From: Chroococcidiopsis sp. CCMEE 29
Lineage (GTDB): Bacteria > Cyanobacteriota > Cyanobacteriia > Cyanobacteriales > Chroococcidiopsidaceae
DNA length: 64,000 nucleotides
NCBI RefSeq assembly: GCF_023558375.1
Contig: NZ_CP083761.1
Location: forward strand, 857,001-921,000
Direction of reading: 5' to 3'
In this document: piece after piece, positions 46,031-55,882 of the stretch
Numbering within the stretch: position 1 is the stretch's first letter
Layout of the letters: every line of letters begins with the position of its first letter
Program-made: the position numbers and the translations under genes
The notes under the pieces: generated by a model
What the model was told of the DNA's origin: nothing
The model's database searches: none
Seen by the model: the letters and a program-made list of their open reading frames with translations, nothing else

Positions 46031-47080
46031 TCACTCGTTCTTGACCTTTTGGATGATTGATTCGGTTGATTTGACTATATGCATGCCTGCAGCGGCGAAG
46101 CGTTTGAAGGCAGCATCAGCTTGTTGGGTGTAGTCAACTACACCAGGAATGACGACAGGAGAAGTGCAATCTTCTAGGAGATATACTTTCTGAGTAAGGC
46201 TGAGGTTGGTTTGCTGAATTGCAGTGAGTAAGTCATCAATAGTCCAGCCAACACAGTGACTCTTGGCTTGACCAGCAATGATGACAGCATCAAAATCCAG
46301 TAGCTGCTGAATCAAGCGCCTGTTCTTTTGGGCAATAGGTCTGCCATTAGCATCCTCTAACACTTCAGGACTCAGGACAGAATAGTTTTCAGTTAAGGGA
46401 TTATTACCCTTGATTTGGAATTCAGTTTGGCTGCTACGAGCGATACAGTGGAAAAAAACTGCTTCCTCCACAGCGGAAACCAGAGCATGACCGATACCGC
46501 CTAGCATGGAATGATAGGGCCACACGGTCAAGGGGTATTTGCCGTGTTGACTCAGCTGCTGAACGTAATGCAGGGCATGATTTTGGAGTGCCGAGTATTC
46601 TCTACCAAGACTGTAAGCTACATCTGGATTGACTTTCCAGATACCTTGCTTAATATCTGCGGGTGTAATGTTGGTCGCAGCTGGGATAGGATGTTCTTCA
46701 GCTTCGTTAACCCAGAACACAGGATGGAATATTTGCATTGCTGTGTGGGTGTCTAGAGTGGGTGCGATCGCACTAATCGCGTCCAAGTTCCGATAAATAA
46801 ACTCGCACAGTCGCCGATTGTCGTCTACTGCCCCAGTGCCGGACTGTCCACTAACAAATAGTTCAAATCCGGGAATGCAAAAGGTGTTCTGCACATCAAC
46901 TAGCAGCAAGCAGATCCGAGTTCTGTCCTCAACTGCTGGCTTGATGTTGTATTTTTTTGCCCAATCGCTGGCTTGGGCTGCTCGTTCTTGATAAGGTACG
47001 CGCCAGACTTTGCCTACCCCTTCGGGTTCAAAGTAGGTTGGAATTGGTAGCTGGGTTATTGTCTGTGGATTCATAATCAA
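46031..47080 (-). CDS. Isochorismatase/nicotinamidase-family cysteine hydrolase
   Basis: 349 residues. The catalytic Asp is in [16 protein letters not shown] (~60) and the nucleophilic Cys in [20 protein letters not shown] (~275); a Lys between them is present in [10 protein letters not shown]. It is longer than nicotinamidase and belongs to a cysteine-hydrolase subfamily of unknown substrate. Two starts are close: 47080 (MIMNPQ) and 47074 (MNPQ). It converges with ycf35 across a terminator. No pathway partner is adjacent. Confidence 0.85.
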   Translation of the reverse strand: MIMNPQTITQLPIPTYFEPEGVGKVWRVPYQERAAQASDWAKKYNIKPAVEDRTRICLLLVDVQNTFCIPGFELFVSGQSGTGAVDDNRRLCEFIYRNLDAISAIAPTLDTHTAMQIFHPVFWVNEAEEHPIPAATNITPADIKQGIWKVNPDVAYSLGREYSALQNHALHYVQQLSQHGKYPLTVWPYHSMLGGIGHALVSAVEEAVFFHCIARSSQTEFQIKGNNPLTENYSVLSPEVLEDANGRPIAQKNRRLIQQLLDFDAVIIAGQAKSHCVGWTIDDLLTAIQQTNLSLTQKVYLLEDCTSPVVIPGVVDYTQQADAAFKRFAAAGMHIVKSTESIIQKVKNE

Positions 47081-47126
47081 CCTGGACTCGACAGTTATAC
47101 CTCTATTTTGGTATTAATTACCATTA

Positions 47127-47303
47127 TTGCCATCGTCAAAACTTAATGTTGCCAACTGCGAGCTCAAAGATGATGAAGCGATCGCTCTACACGCTATAAC
47201 TAGCAACGATTTAGCTAGCTGGGATGAATTGTTGTTTGCCCCTAAAGATCCTGTGCTAGAGTATTCACTGAGAAGTAAGTTCGGTAGTTGGGTTTGTGTT
47301 TAG
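47127..47303 (+). CDS. Possible small protein or gene remnant upstream of RRM gene
   Basis: An open frame from TTG 47127 gives 58 residues ending NDLASWDELLFAPKDPVLEYSLRSKFGSWVCV. The composition looks like real protein and includes a HIP1 site read in frame, but there is no good ribosome-binding site and no ATG. It could be a short protein or the C-terminal remnant of a lost gene. It lies 57 bp upstream of the RRM protein gene. Confidence 0.3.
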   Translation: MPSSKLNVANCELKDDEAIALHAITSNDLASWDELLFAPKDPVLEYSLRSKFGSWVCV

Positions 47304-47360
47304 TAATTCAGGCGCTCTCCGGATCGACATCTCTACATCATTTGATTCTGGAGAAACTTA

Positions 47361-47672
47361 ATGTCTATCTATGTAGGCAACCTATCCTTTAAGGTCACAC
47401 AGGAAGACCTCACCAGCGTATTTGCAGAGTATGGAACCGTAACGCGAGTGCAACTCCCCACTGACCGTGAGAGCGGTCGCCCTCGTGGCTTTGGTTTTGT
47501 TGAAATGGAAACAGAAGCTGCTGAAGACGCTGCTATAGAAGCCTTAGATGGCGCTGAGTGGATGGGACGCGCCCTGAAAGTTAATAAAGCTAAGCCTCGT
47601 ACTGAAAGAAGTCGACCCAGTAACGGTAGCTGGGGCGGAAACAGCGATCGCGGTTACTCTAGTCGCTATTAA
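47361..47672 (+). CDS. RRM-type RNA-binding protein (cyanobacterial Rbp)
   Basis: 103 residues: one RNA-recognition motif with RNP2 IYVGNLSF and RNP1 RGFGFVEM, followed by a short Gly/Ser/Arg tail ([19 protein letters not shown]). Cyanobacterial Rbp proteins of this type are cold-inducible or help localise mRNAs, including photosynthetic ones. It is convergent with the LysR gene (35 bp between stops). GGAG lies just before the ATG. Confidence 0.93.
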   Translation: MSIYVGNLSFKVTQEDLTSVFAEYGTVTRVQLPTDRESGRPRGFGFVEMETEAAEDAAIEALDGAEWMGRALKVNKAKPRTERSRPSNGSWGGNSDRGYSSRY

Positions 47673-47707
47673 GTTACAAGGATAGGCTGCAAGCGTAGCC
47701 AAACTAC

Positions 47708-48643
47708 TTACGGTGCTGGACGTGCATCATTAGTTTGTTCGGCAATCTGCTTTGCTGCCTCCATAAGATACTCAAAATAGGTGCGGGCAACAACAGACAG
47801 TTGTTTGCCCGCTGGGTAGATCATGTACCAATGACGGCTAATTGGAAAGCCTTCTACATCCAGAATCGTCAGCTTAGTCGCTGCTCCCTCAGGGGTTAAG
47901 GTGTGGCGCGACAAAACTGAAATTCCTAAACCGCCAGTGATAGCTTGCTTAATCGCTTCGTTACTGCCCAATTCCAGCTTGACTTTCAGAGAAATTCCCT
48001 GGTCATCGAATAACTTCTGCACTGCTGTGCGCGTACCTGAACCAGGTTCCCGGACAATAAAAGGCTCTTCACTCAGGCGTTGCAGAGAGATATTCTTCTC
48101 ATCAGCTAGGGGATGATCGCTCGGTGCTAACACCACCAAGGGATTTTCTAGAAACGGATGGCAATTCACATCAAAATGTTCTGGAAGCTGGCTGACAATA
48201 TACAAGTCATCCAGATTTTCCTTGAGGCGTTCTAGAATACCTGAGTGATTCGTCACTTGAAGGGAAATATCAATGCCTGGATAAAGCTGGCAAAATGGAC
48301 CTAATAAACGGGGGATAAAGTATTTAGCTGTTGTAATTACTGCTAGCCGCAATTGTCCCTGCTTCAACCCTTTTAAATCTGCTACCTTCATCTCAAACTG
48401 AGATAACTGCTCAAAAATTTCCCGACAGGTAGCAAACAGTTCCTGTCCCGCTTCGGTGAGGTAAAGGCGCTTACCCACTTGTTCAAACAGGGGCAAACCA
48501 ACTGCCTTTGTTAGTTGCTTCACTTGCATTGAGACCGTTGGTTGAGTCAAAAAAAGTTCCTCAGCGGCGCGGGTAAAGCTACCATGACGCGCTGCGGCTT
48601 CAAATACCTTTAATTGGTGAAGCGTTGCTTGCTTCACTGCCAA
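47708..48643 (-). CDS. LysR-type regulator, CcmR/NdhR-CmpR type
   Basis: 311 residues. N-terminal LTTR helix-turn-helix: LHQLKVFEAAARHGSFTRAAEELFLTQPTVSMQVKQL, then an effector domain with LRLAVITTAKYFIPRLLGPFCQLYPGID and REPGSGTRTAVQKLF. It is of the group that includes CcmR/NdhR, CmpR and RbcR, which sense carbon or photorespiratory metabolites and control CO2-uptake genes. Placed 250 bp downstream of ccmO and near the ndhF3 operon, it is a good candidate to regulate this cluster. I do not assign which of the three it is. Confidence 0.85.
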   Translation of the reverse strand: MAVKQATLHQLKVFEAAARHGSFTRAAEELFLTQPTVSMQVKQLTKAVGLPLFEQVGKRLYLTEAGQELFATCREIFEQLSQFEMKVADLKGLKQGQLRLAVITTAKYFIPRLLGPFCQLYPGIDISLQVTNHSGILERLKENLDDLYIVSQLPEHFDVNCHPFLENPLVVLAPSDHPLADEKNISLQRLSEEPFIVREPGSGTRTAVQKLFDDQGISLKVKLELGSNEAIKQAITGGLGISVLSRHTLTPEGAATKLTILDVEGFPISRHWYMIYPAGKQLSVVARTYFEYLMEAAKQIAEQTNDARPAP

Positions 48644-48890
48644 TTCTCCAAAGCCAGGTAATTTATAGATATAACTCTATAGTATTTATCAACAACAATG
48701 TCTTTTATTTATTAAATTTTAGGGTTATTATCATAACAACTGAAAGAGCGTAAGATGCCTTCCATTGCAGCGTTGTACACTTTTAGGGGTTTGGTTGGAA
48801 GATTACACCTCCATTTATATCCTCTGCTTGGGCTCAGCCTAGCTGCGGAGGATCGTTCCAACGTCCTGCTATTAATGTGCAACGCTTTCT

Positions 48891-49667
48891 CTATGTTTCC
48901 TCTTTGAGCGGCACAGGCAAGGTTGCCAAATCTGGCAGTTGCAATAACTCGTCCTCTGTTTCCTTTTCCTTGATCGCGATTGGCAACTTTAAGGGCTGAG
49001 GCTGCTCGATCCAACAACTTGCGATTGGTAGAGTTTGCTCTAATTCATCCAACGGTCGAGGAATTACCATCACTGCGTTTAATTCTCCACCAGGAATCCT
49101 TTCTACCTCATACATCCCTGCCTCAACCGCAACAGCGACATTCGACACAGAGCCTCGGATAATGATTGTACACAAACCAGCTCCAATCGTTTCATACGAT
49201 GCTAGCTGGACATCGGCTGCCTTGAGCATAGCATCAGCTGCTCCAACCATCGCTGGAAATCCCCGCGTTTCCAATAATCCAATCGCTTGATTACTCAAAC
49301 GACTGTGACCACCGCTTTGAGCCAACTGGCTGAGGCGATTGCCGATCGGAAGCACCGCTTCTAGGTTGGGTAGGGGTCTGGGAATCACTAATGAGGAAAC
49401 CAACTGACCAAAGCTTTCGGCAGTGTCTGCACCCTCTTTCACCGCCAAGCGGACATCGGCAGTCCCACCTCGCACAATCGCAGTACAGTAACCACTGCCA
49501 ATTTTTTCATAACCAACCAAGGTGACTCCAGATGTTTTTAGCATCATATCCGCTGTACCAACGATCGCTGGAAAACTGCGGGTGGATACTAAACCCAAAG
49601 CCATGTCCTGGAAATCAGTACGATTCGCTCGCTGAGAGACGATAAGCCCTTGATTTTGTGCCTGCAT
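48891..49667 (-). CDS. ccmO: Carboxysome shell protein CcmO (double BMC)
   Basis: 258 residues from MQAQNQ (49667); a Met five codons earlier is less likely. Two BMC domains: ~20-105 (ALGLVSTRSFPAIVGTADMMLK...[17 protein letters not shown]) and ~120-210 (AIGLLETRGFPAMVGAADAMLKAADVQLASYETIGAGLCTIIIRG). It is a shell component linking core and shell in beta-carboxysome assembly. It is the last gene of the ccm operon, separated from ccmN by a 178-bp gap with inverted short tandem repeats. In many cyanobacteria ccmO is elsewhere; here it stays in the operon. Confidence 0.95.
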   Translation of the reverse strand: MQAQNQGLIVSQRANRTDFQDMALGLVSTRSFPAIVGTADMMLKTSGVTLVGYEKIGSGYCTAIVRGGTADVRLAVKEGADTAESFGQLVSSLVIPRPLPNLEAVLPIGNRLSQLAQSGGHSRLSNQAIGLLETRGFPAMVGAADAMLKAADVQLASYETIGAGLCTIIIRGSVSNVAVAVEAGMYEVERIPGGELNAVMVIPRPLDELEQTLPIASCWIEQPQPLKLPIAIKEKETEDELLQLPDLATLPVPLKEET

Positions 49668-49697
49668 TTTAGACCTACACAAAGAATTTTGGAATTT

Positions 49698-49832
49698 GGA
49701 TTTTGGATTTTAGATTGAATTTGTTGGGTTTCATGCCTATCCCTTCTAATGTTGGCAAATCGTTTAGTCCAAAATCTGAATCTCAGCTCTTCTCCAGGAA
49801 AGAGTAAATCCAAAATCGTAAATCTAAAATCC
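49698..49832 (-). repeat. Inverted pair of short tandem repeats between ccmN and ccmO
   Basis: GGATTTTGGATTTTAGATT (49698-49716) and AATCTAAAATCC (49821-49832) carry a 12-bp perfect inverted match, on either side of ~105 bp. In RNA this could form a long stem inside the ccm transcript, lowering ccmO expression or setting processing. Confidence 0.6.
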
Positions 49833-49845
49833 CCAATCGAGTCAC

Positions 49846-50451
49846 CTAAGTGCTGATATCCGATTGAGACGAACCGTCTTGAAGTGGCTGGTTTAAGGAT
49901 TGACTGTGGGGAAACAATGCTGACATCAGCTGACGCAGGGAGTCTTTGCCATAGACTACATGAGCGCCAGAATTGTTTGAGGATTCCGGCACTGGCTGAT
50001 TCTTTGCTGTTTCCTGCTCCTCCGGTTGGGAGGCAGCGTTAACTGTCGCCTCCACTGGGGGAGAAGCGGTTGTGCTGTCGGCTGCTGGCAGTTCAGCAGA
50101 GCGGCTGCTATCTCCGATCAGAGAGCCGGATGCTACAACTTGCCCTGACTCAATTGAATGATTCAGAATCGTTGTAGCTGAGCCGATGCAAGCATTTGAT
50201 CCAATTTTGCCCTTGCCAACCACCAAAACCCCAGCACCGAGGTTTGCTCCTGCCTGGATTTCCAGGATGCCATCATGAGCATGAAGAACAGCCCCCATAC
50301 CGATACAGACCCCCGCACCAATAATAATCTGGCTGTTTGGATCTGCTTGAAGCAAAACTCCTGGAGCGATCGCTGCACTTGGATCAATCATCACCTCGCC
50401 ACTTATGTACGAATTCAAGTTGCTGATAGGGTACAGTGGCGACACAGACAT
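49846..50451 (-). CDS. ccmN: Carboxysome adaptor protein CcmN
   Basis: 201 residues from MSVSPLYPISN (ATG at 50451); the frame is open 16 codons further but the homologous N-terminus starts here. A left-handed beta-helix of hexapeptides follows (IGAGVCIGMGAVLHAHDGILEI, ~25-110), then a Pro/Ser/Glu-rich linker (~120-170) and the amphipathic encapsulation helix VVYGKDSLRQLMSALF near the end. It bridges CcmM and the CcmK shell. It lies between ccmM and ccmO on the minus strand. Confidence 0.93.
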   Translation of the reverse strand: MSVSPLYPISNLNSYISGEVMIDPSAAIAPGVLLQADPNSQIIIGAGVCIGMGAVLHAHDGILEIQAGANLGAGVLVVGKGKIGSNACIGSATTILNHSIESGQVVASGSLIGDSSRSAELPAADSTTASPPVEATVNAASQPEEQETAKNQPVPESSNNSGAHVVYGKDSLRQLMSALFPHSQSLNQPLQDGSSQSDIST

Positions 50452-50562
50452 TAGGATTGGAACCTCACATGTTCCGACAATAAGGGGACGAGACAACAAC
50501 CATTGCAGTTTGCGGTCATCACAAGGCTAACAAAACGTTAGGGCTTTTAGTTGTATCAAACC

Positions 50563-52191
50563 CTAATTACCGGGACGTTGGATAATTGTCTCCAACACCC
50601 GCTTCTTTGCCTTCGGGTCAATACCAATCAGGCGCACGTATTCTCCACCATGGTTTGCCATGCACTCCTCAAGCGCGGCGATCGCTTCCGACTCTTGCTT
50701 AGTGTTAATCGGACTACAGCTTTGCCAGGAGCCCGTGCGGAAACGTCGCTGATCCACATGCTCAGTGCCAATTGTGTAACCCGAATTCAATAGGTTTCGC
50801 ACCTGCTCAACCGTTTCGGGGCTGAGCTTAGAACTTGTCACCGCACCACTGCTACGGTTACTTGAGGACCCAGTTGCTGCCCCGTTCATCGTTCCTCTAT
50901 TGACGGGTTGGGATACCCGATCATCTGGTCTTTGAACGATTGTTTCCACCACTCGCCGCTTGGCTTTGGGGTCAATGCCAATTAACCGCACGTATTCCCC
51001 AGCGTATTCAGCCAGACTCGCCTCAATTGCTGCAAGTACCTGTGATTCCTGTTTACTGTCGATCTTTCCACAACTTTGCCAAGAGCCAGTGCGGAAACGG
51101 CGCTGATCCACATGCTCGGTGCCAACCTTGTATCCTTGAGCCAACAGGTTGCGTACCTGTTCCACGATTTCTGGGCTTAGTCCAGAACTTGTGGCTGCAC
51201 CACTGCTACGGGTTTTTGCGGGGGCGGCAGCTTTAGTTGCAGGTTGAGACCCTTTGTCATCCGGTCTTTGGATAATTGTCTCCAATACTCGCCGCTTTGC
51301 TTTGGGGTCAATCCCGAACAAGCGCACATACTCCCCAGTATGTTCTGCTAGACAAGCCTCTAAAGCTGCGATCGCTTCCGACTCATGGCGAGCGTCAATC
51401 GGACTGCAACTTTGCCAAGAGCCAGTGCGGAAACGGCGCTGATCCACATGCTCGGTGCCAATCTTATATCCTTGAGCCAACAGGTTGCGTACCTGCTCTA
51501 CTGCTTCAGTATTAAGTGAAGAACTCGTCACTGCCTTAGTCCTACCGTTTGAGCTATGGTGTCCTGTTAACTCATTTCGAATTGGTGCCATACAAGTATC
51601 ATCCCCAGCACACAGATACCCTGAGCGCAAGGCATCATTAACACCCACCACATGCCGGGCAAATTCCAGATCCACTGCTTGTACATCTGGTAAGCGGTCA
51701 GCTTGCTGCTGGTTAGTAATCACCGCTCCCGAAGGCACATACTTACCAGGAGCAATCTCCACGTCTTGGATCAAGACGTGCATCATCACAATGCAGCCAT
51801 TACCCACCCTGGCGTTAAAGACTGTAGAGCGAAAGCCGATAAAGCAATCATCGCCAACATAAGCTGGTCCATGAATTAAAGCCATGTGGGTAATGGAAGA
51901 ATTTTTCCCAATCCAAACTGAGTATTGATTTTGGTCATCCCCCACTACCCGACCTTGCTCTAGACCATGAACGACCACACCATCTTGGATGTTGGTGCCT
52001 TCGCCAATATAAAAAGGATTACCTTCATCAGCACGAATTGATGTCCCAGGGGCAACCATCACATTCGAACCAACATACACGTCTCCAATAATGTTAGAAA
52101 AAGAATGCACATAAGCGGATTGATCAATCTTTGGCTCTGCCAAACTTTTTGACCAAGGGGTCGGTGGAGCAGCAAAGCTGCGGACTACCAT
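50563..52191 (-). CDS. ccmM: Carboxysome scaffold CcmM (gamma-CA domain + three SSUL)
   Basis: 542 residues. The N-terminal gamma-carbonic anhydrase domain (~15-200) keeps the three zinc His ligands: VVVHGLE, and THMALIHGP with two. The regulatory Cys pair is in LCAGDDTC. Three Rubisco-small-subunit-like repeats follow (~230-320, 340-430, 450-540), each with [22 protein letters not shown]. The first and third repeats have a second Cys (LEAC, LEEC); the middle one does not (IEAS). It packs Rubisco in the carboxysome core and, with intact ligands, should be an active carbonic anhydrase. Confidence 0.96.
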   Translation of the reverse strand: MVVRSFAAPPTPWSKSLAEPKIDQSAYVHSFSNIIGDVYVGSNVMVAPGTSIRADEGNPFYIGEGTNIQDGVVVHGLEQGRVVGDDQNQYSVWIGKNSSITHMALIHGPAYVGDDCFIGFRSTVFNARVGNGCIVMMHVLIQDVEIAPGKYVPSGAVITNQQQADRLPDVQAVDLEFARHVVGVNDALRSGYLCAGDDTCMAPIRNELTGHHSSNGRTKAVTSSSLNTEAVEQVRNLLAQGYKIGTEHVDQRRFRTGSWQSCSPIDARHESEAIAALEACLAEHTGEYVRLFGIDPKAKRRVLETIIQRPDDKGSQPATKAAAPAKTRSSGAATSSGLSPEIVEQVRNLLAQGYKVGTEHVDQRRFRTGSWQSCGKIDSKQESQVLAAIEASLAEYAGEYVRLIGIDPKAKRRVVETIVQRPDDRVSQPVNRGTMNGAATGSSSNRSSGAVTSSKLSPETVEQVRNLLNSGYTIGTEHVDQRRFRTGSWQSCSPINTKQESEAIAALEECMANHGGEYVRLIGIDPKAKKRVLETIIQRPGN

Positions 52192-52272
52192 AACGCAAAT
52201 TCCTCGTAACTGAAAAAGCGAATTGATGCCAGGAGCTTAATTGAGAAGTTAACAATAAGCTCCTACGGGTTG

Positions 52273-52575
52273 CTAGCGGTACTGGTCTTTTTTGCCGTAA
52301 ACGATGCGGTTATCAACACTAACAGTATCAATAATACCCACTACTAAAGCATCGAGCGGACGCGTTTCACTGCCAGCAACTTGGCGAGCGGCACTGCCGC
52401 GGCTAATGAGTACCCACTCATCTAGCCCGGCACCTACCTGATCGACCGCTACCTCGTATTGTGGTAGAAGGCGTCCCTCTTCATCAACAAATTGCAACAA
52501 AAGCAGTTTGGCGCCTCTCAGGCTTGGCTCCTTCTGGGTACTAACAACTGTGCCGCGAACTTTGGCAATTTGCAT
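52273..52575 (-). CDS. ccmL: Carboxysome shell vertex protein CcmL
   Basis: 100 residues: MQIAKVRGTVVSTQKEPSLRGAKLLLLQFVDEEG...VAVDQVGAGLDEWVLISRGSAARQVAG...DALVVGIIDTV. This is the EutN/CcmL pentamer protein that caps the icosahedral vertices. It lies 6 bp downstream of ccmK1 and 81 bp upstream of ccmM within the operon. Confidence 0.96.
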   Translation of the reverse strand: MQIAKVRGTVVSTQKEPSLRGAKLLLLQFVDEEGRLLPQYEVAVDQVGAGLDEWVLISRGSAARQVAGSETRPLDALVVGIIDTVSVDNRIVYGKKDQYR

Positions 52576-52581
52576 TTAGTT

Positions 52582-52923
52582 TTACGGTCTGTTATAGGGG
52601 CGAATGCCGCTGACACTCTCGCGGAACTGCTCCACTGCTTCGGTATAGCGAATCGGCAACACATATTCCAGGTTTTCGTGCGGACGTGCAATGATGTGCG
52701 TAGATAGCACCTGTCCGCCATTGACTCGCTTGACTGAGTCAACCCCAGCCGAAACTGAGGCTTGCACTTCTGAGACATCTCCCCGCACAATTACGGTTAC
52801 ACGACCGCTACCAATTTTTTCATACCCCACTAGCGTGACGCGAGCGGCTTTTACCATCGCATCAGCAGCTTCTACAACTGCTGGAAAGCCCAGGGTTTCA
52901 ATCATTCCAACTGCAATTGCCAT
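52582..52923 (-). CDS. ccmK1: Carboxysome shell hexamer protein CcmK1
   Basis: 113 residues, a single BMC domain with the pore motif [20 protein letters not shown] and the start [26 protein letters not shown]. It has ten more C-terminal residues than its neighbour (ending SGIRPYNRP), the usual difference between CcmK1 and CcmK2. Second gene of the operon, 64 bp downstream of ccmK2. Confidence 0.95.
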   Translation of the reverse strand: MAIAVGMIETLGFPAVVEAADAMVKAARVTLVGYEKIGSGRVTVIVRGDVSEVQASVSAGVDSVKRVNGGQVLSTHIIARPHENLEYVLPIRYTEAVEQFRESVSGIRPYNRP

Positions 52924-52987
52924 CCGTTTTACTCCGTTTTTGAAAGTAGCGTTAAGATACCTAACTGAAAGCTAAATATTCTGTAAT

Positions 52988-53299
52988 TTACATGTCGCGG
53001 AACTGTTCGACTCCTTCTGTGTAGCGAATCGGCAGCACATATTCTAGGTTTTCATGGGGACGCGCAATGATGTGAGTAGACAAAACCTCACCACCGTTCA
53101 CCCGCCTAGCTGCGTCAACCCCAGCCGAAACTGAGGCTTGCACCTCTGAGACATCCCCGCGGACAATCACGGTCACGCGAGCGCTACCAATTTTTTCGTA
53201 GCCCACTAGCGTGACGCGAGCGGCTTTAACCATCGCATCGGCGGCTTCAACAACAGCAGGAAAGCCTTTAGTCTCAATCATTCCAACAGCAATTGGCAC
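52988..53299 (-). CDS. ccmK2: Carboxysome shell hexamer protein CcmK2
   Basis: 103 residues, a single BMC domain with the pore motif [15 protein letters not shown]. It is almost identical to CcmK1 but lacks the C-terminal tail (ends EQFRDM). It is the first gene of the ccm operon, next to the ~670-bp region shared with ndhF3. GGAGAAGAG-type sequence lies just upstream of the ATG. The major shell facet protein of beta-carboxysomes. Confidence 0.95.
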   Translation of the reverse strand: MPIAVGMIETKGFPAVVEAADAMVKAARVTLVGYEKIGSARVTVIVRGDVSEVQASVSAGVDAARRVNGGEVLSTHIIARPHENLEYVLPIRYTEGVEQFRDM

Positions 53300-53968
53300 T
53301 TTTACTCTTCTCCTTGAGTGTGCGAAAAACCAAGTGCGAGTCAGTTTTCTGCATTTTTTTGACGGGAATACCGATTCTTTACTTAGAAAAAGTCTTCCTA
53401 AATATAAGAATAGGGAAGCTTTGCTCCTCTGACAATATAAATCATTATGATAATTTTGAATAAGTGTGTTTAAGAAAACTTAACTGTCGTTGTAGTAAGT
53501 GCTTGAACTCACTAAAATCCAATCGTTTCTAGGGCGGTAGCATTTGTTTTATAATTTTTTAATTACTTTGAGATAAACCAGACTTATATCACCAGTAATT
53601 ACTACTAGAGAGCTATTGCCTTAGGGCGGGCAATAACTGATTATGGCTCTTATTGACTAGCAAACTCAGGTAGGTAAAGATTTTATCTCCAGAGTGTTAT
53701 AATCCATTAAATACGCTAGAGCAGCGTTACTTTGAAGAGTTCAGTTTATTTATTTAAAGCTAATTTAGACTTAACGCTAATGATTTAGATACTTTTCAAG
53801 GCTAACTTTATCTTTTGAATTAATCAAGGATTTACGAGTAAATTTTGAAAGCTTATGGAACAGGTAAATTTAGTTGTTGATAGAGATAAATATTCATTTG
53901 AACGAGTTTGATTTAGAGTCAGTTATAAACAACCAGTTGTTGAGTTTAATTTTTCAAGGGAAATTTCA
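53300..53968. promoter_or_regulatory. Divergent control region of ccm and ndhF3-ndhD3-cupA operons
   Basis: 669 bp, AT-rich, no supported gene. The two operons it separates are both low-CO2-related, so it should contain both promoters and regulator sites. I see no unambiguous LysR T-N11-A motif that stands out, and no RNA gene. The ndhF3 ATG has AAGGGAAA just upstream. Confidence 0.6.
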
Positions 53969-55822
53969 ATGACCCAGTTTTTATTCCTAGCAAGTTGGTG
54001 GGTACCTTTCTATGGATTAATTGGTGCAGTTTTAACCTTACCCTGGGCAACGGGCATCATCCGTCGTACAGGTCCGCGACCAGCCGCATACTTCAATTTT
54101 TTGATGACTGTTGTGGCTTTTGTTCATAGCGCAATCGTCTTAAAAGATATCTGGAACCAGGAACCACAAATTTTTCTAATTACCTGGCTAAAAGCTGCGG
54201 ATTTGGATTTGTCGTTTGCCTTAGAAGTTTCCCCAGTGAGTGTTGGAGCAGCAGTTTTAATTACTGGATTAAGTTTGCTGGCACAAGTTTACGCTCTGGG
54301 ATACATGGAAAAAGACTGGTCTTTAGCCCGCTTCTTTGGCTTGATGGGCTTTTTTGAAGCGGCGTTGAGTGGCTTAGCCTTAAGTGATTCCTTATTTCTC
54401 AGCTATGCCCTATTAGAGATGCTTACCCTTTCTACTTACTTATTAGTAGGGTTCTGGTATGCTCAGCCTCTAGTAGTGACAGCAGCGCGGGATGCATTTT
54501 TAACCAAGCGAGTGGGAGATGTGCTGCTGCTAATGGGAGTGGTGACACTTTCGACTTTGGCAGGGAGTTTGAACTTTTCGAACCTAAACCAGTGGGCGCA
54601 GACAGCTAGCTTAGGACCCGTGACATCCACTCTATTGGGCTTGGCATTAATTGCCGCACCCGCTGGCAAATGTGCCCAATTTCCGCTGCATTTGTGGTTG
54701 GATGAAGCAATGGAAGGACCTAACCCAGCTTCTGTGCTGCGGAACTCAATGGTTGTATCTGGCGGTGCTTATGTGCTGTTTAAACTTCAGCCTGTGTTGG
54801 CGTTGTCGCCAGTAGCTTTGACTGCTTTGATAGTGTTGGGCACAGTAACAGCGGTAGGAGCTTCTCTGGTATCAATCGCCCAAATTGACATCAAACGGGC
54901 ACTGTCTCATTCAACAAGTGCTTATATGGGTTTAGTGTTTCTCGCCGTGGGATTGCAGCAAGGTGGTGTTGCCCTGGTACTGCTGTTTACTCATGCGATC
55001 GCCAAAGCACTCTTGTTTATGAGCGCTGGCTCAGTGATTTTGACTACCAGCACCCAAGACTTAACAGAAATGGGTGGTCTGTGGTCCCGGATGCCAGCAA
55101 CCACGACTGCATTTGTGGTAGGGTCAGCGGGGATGGTGACGCTGTTGCCACTGGGAAGCTTTTGGGCAAAGCTGCAATGGGCTGACGGCTTTTGGACAGT
55201 TGGTCCTTGGGTGACTGGGGTGTTGCTACTGGCCAATGGCTTGACCACCTTGAATCTGACCCGCGTGTTCCGGTTAGTTTTCTGGGGTGAACCTCAGCAG
55301 AAAACTCGTCGAGCGCCAGAAGTTGCTTGGCCAATGGCATTACCAATGGTATTTCTGACGGTGGTGACTCTGTTAGTGCCGTTGATGCTACAGCAGTGGC
55401 AACTACTGCCGAGCTGGGAAAACATTAATTGGAGTGCGCTGTTGCTACTGGTGGCATCTAGTTTGCTGGGTCTCGCCATTGGCTCTACCATTTATCTGCA
55501 TAAGGCTTGGTCAAGATCTGTCCAACTCCAGTGGAGATTAGTGCAGGACTTGTTGAGCTATGACTTTTACATTGAAGACCTTTACCGCGTGACAGTGGTG
55601 TTTGGAGTTAACCTGATTTCCAAAATCTCTGCTTGGATGGATCGCTATGTATTGGATGGATTGATTAATTTGGTCGGTCTAGCAACGATGTTCAGTGGGC
55701 AAAGCTTGAAGTACACCTCCTTTGGTCAATCTCAGGCATATTTGCTGACAATTTTACTAGGAGTAAGTTTGCTAGGCTTGGCGATCAGCTGGTCTTTAGG
55801 ATTTTTAGTTTTTGGTTTCTAG
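53969..55822 (+). CDS. ndhF3: NDH-1MS subunit NdhF3
   Basis: 617 residues, a proton-pumping Complex I antiporter-like subunit (NuoL/NdhF class) with about 15 hydrophobic helices and the motif FPLHLWLDEAMEGPNPASVLRNSMVVSGGAYVLFKL...IAQIDIKRALSHSTSAYMGLVF. Its placement before ndhD3 and cupA identifies the F3 paralog of the inducible CO2-uptake NDH-1MS complex of the thylakoid. Transcribed away from the ccm operon. Confidence 0.93.
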   Translation: MTQFLFLASWWVPFYGLIGAVLTLPWATGIIRRTGPRPAAYFNFLMTVVAFVHSAIVLKDIWNQEPQIFLITWLKAADLDLSFALEVSPVSVGAAVLITGLSLLAQVYALGYMEKDWSLARFFGLMGFFEAALSGLALSDSLFLSYALLEMLTLSTYLLVGFWYAQPLVVTAARDAFLTKRVGDVLLLMGVVTLSTLAGSLNFSNLNQWAQTASLGPVTSTLLGLALIAAPAGKCAQFPLHLWLDEAMEGPNPASVLRNSMVVSGGAYVLFKLQPVLALSPVALTALIVLGTVTAVGASLVSIAQIDIKRALSHSTSAYMGLVFLAVGLQQGGVALVLLFTHAIAKALLFMSAGSVILTTSTQDLTEMGGLWSRMPATTTAFVVGSAGMVTLLPLGSFWAKLQWADGFWTVGPWVTGVLLLANGLTTLNLTRVFRLVFWGEPQQKTRRAPEVAWPMALPMVFLTVVTLLVPLMLQQWQLLPSWENINWSALLLLVASSLLGLAIGSTIYLHKAWSRSVQLQWRLVQDLLSYDFYIEDLYRVTVVFGVNLISKISAWMDRYVLDGLINLVGLATMFSGQSLKYTSFGQSQAYLLTILLGVSLLGLAISWSLGFLVFGF

Positions 55823-55882
55823 TTGTTAGCCGGAATTGTAACCGGCTAATCAGTAACCACTTGTACAGAAGAAAGAGATTCA

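Noticed and set aside
48712-49017. 101-residue minus-strand frame overlapping the end of ccmO
   Set aside because: Overlaps the conserved CcmO frame by ~125 bp out of phase; no similarity or ribosome-binding site.
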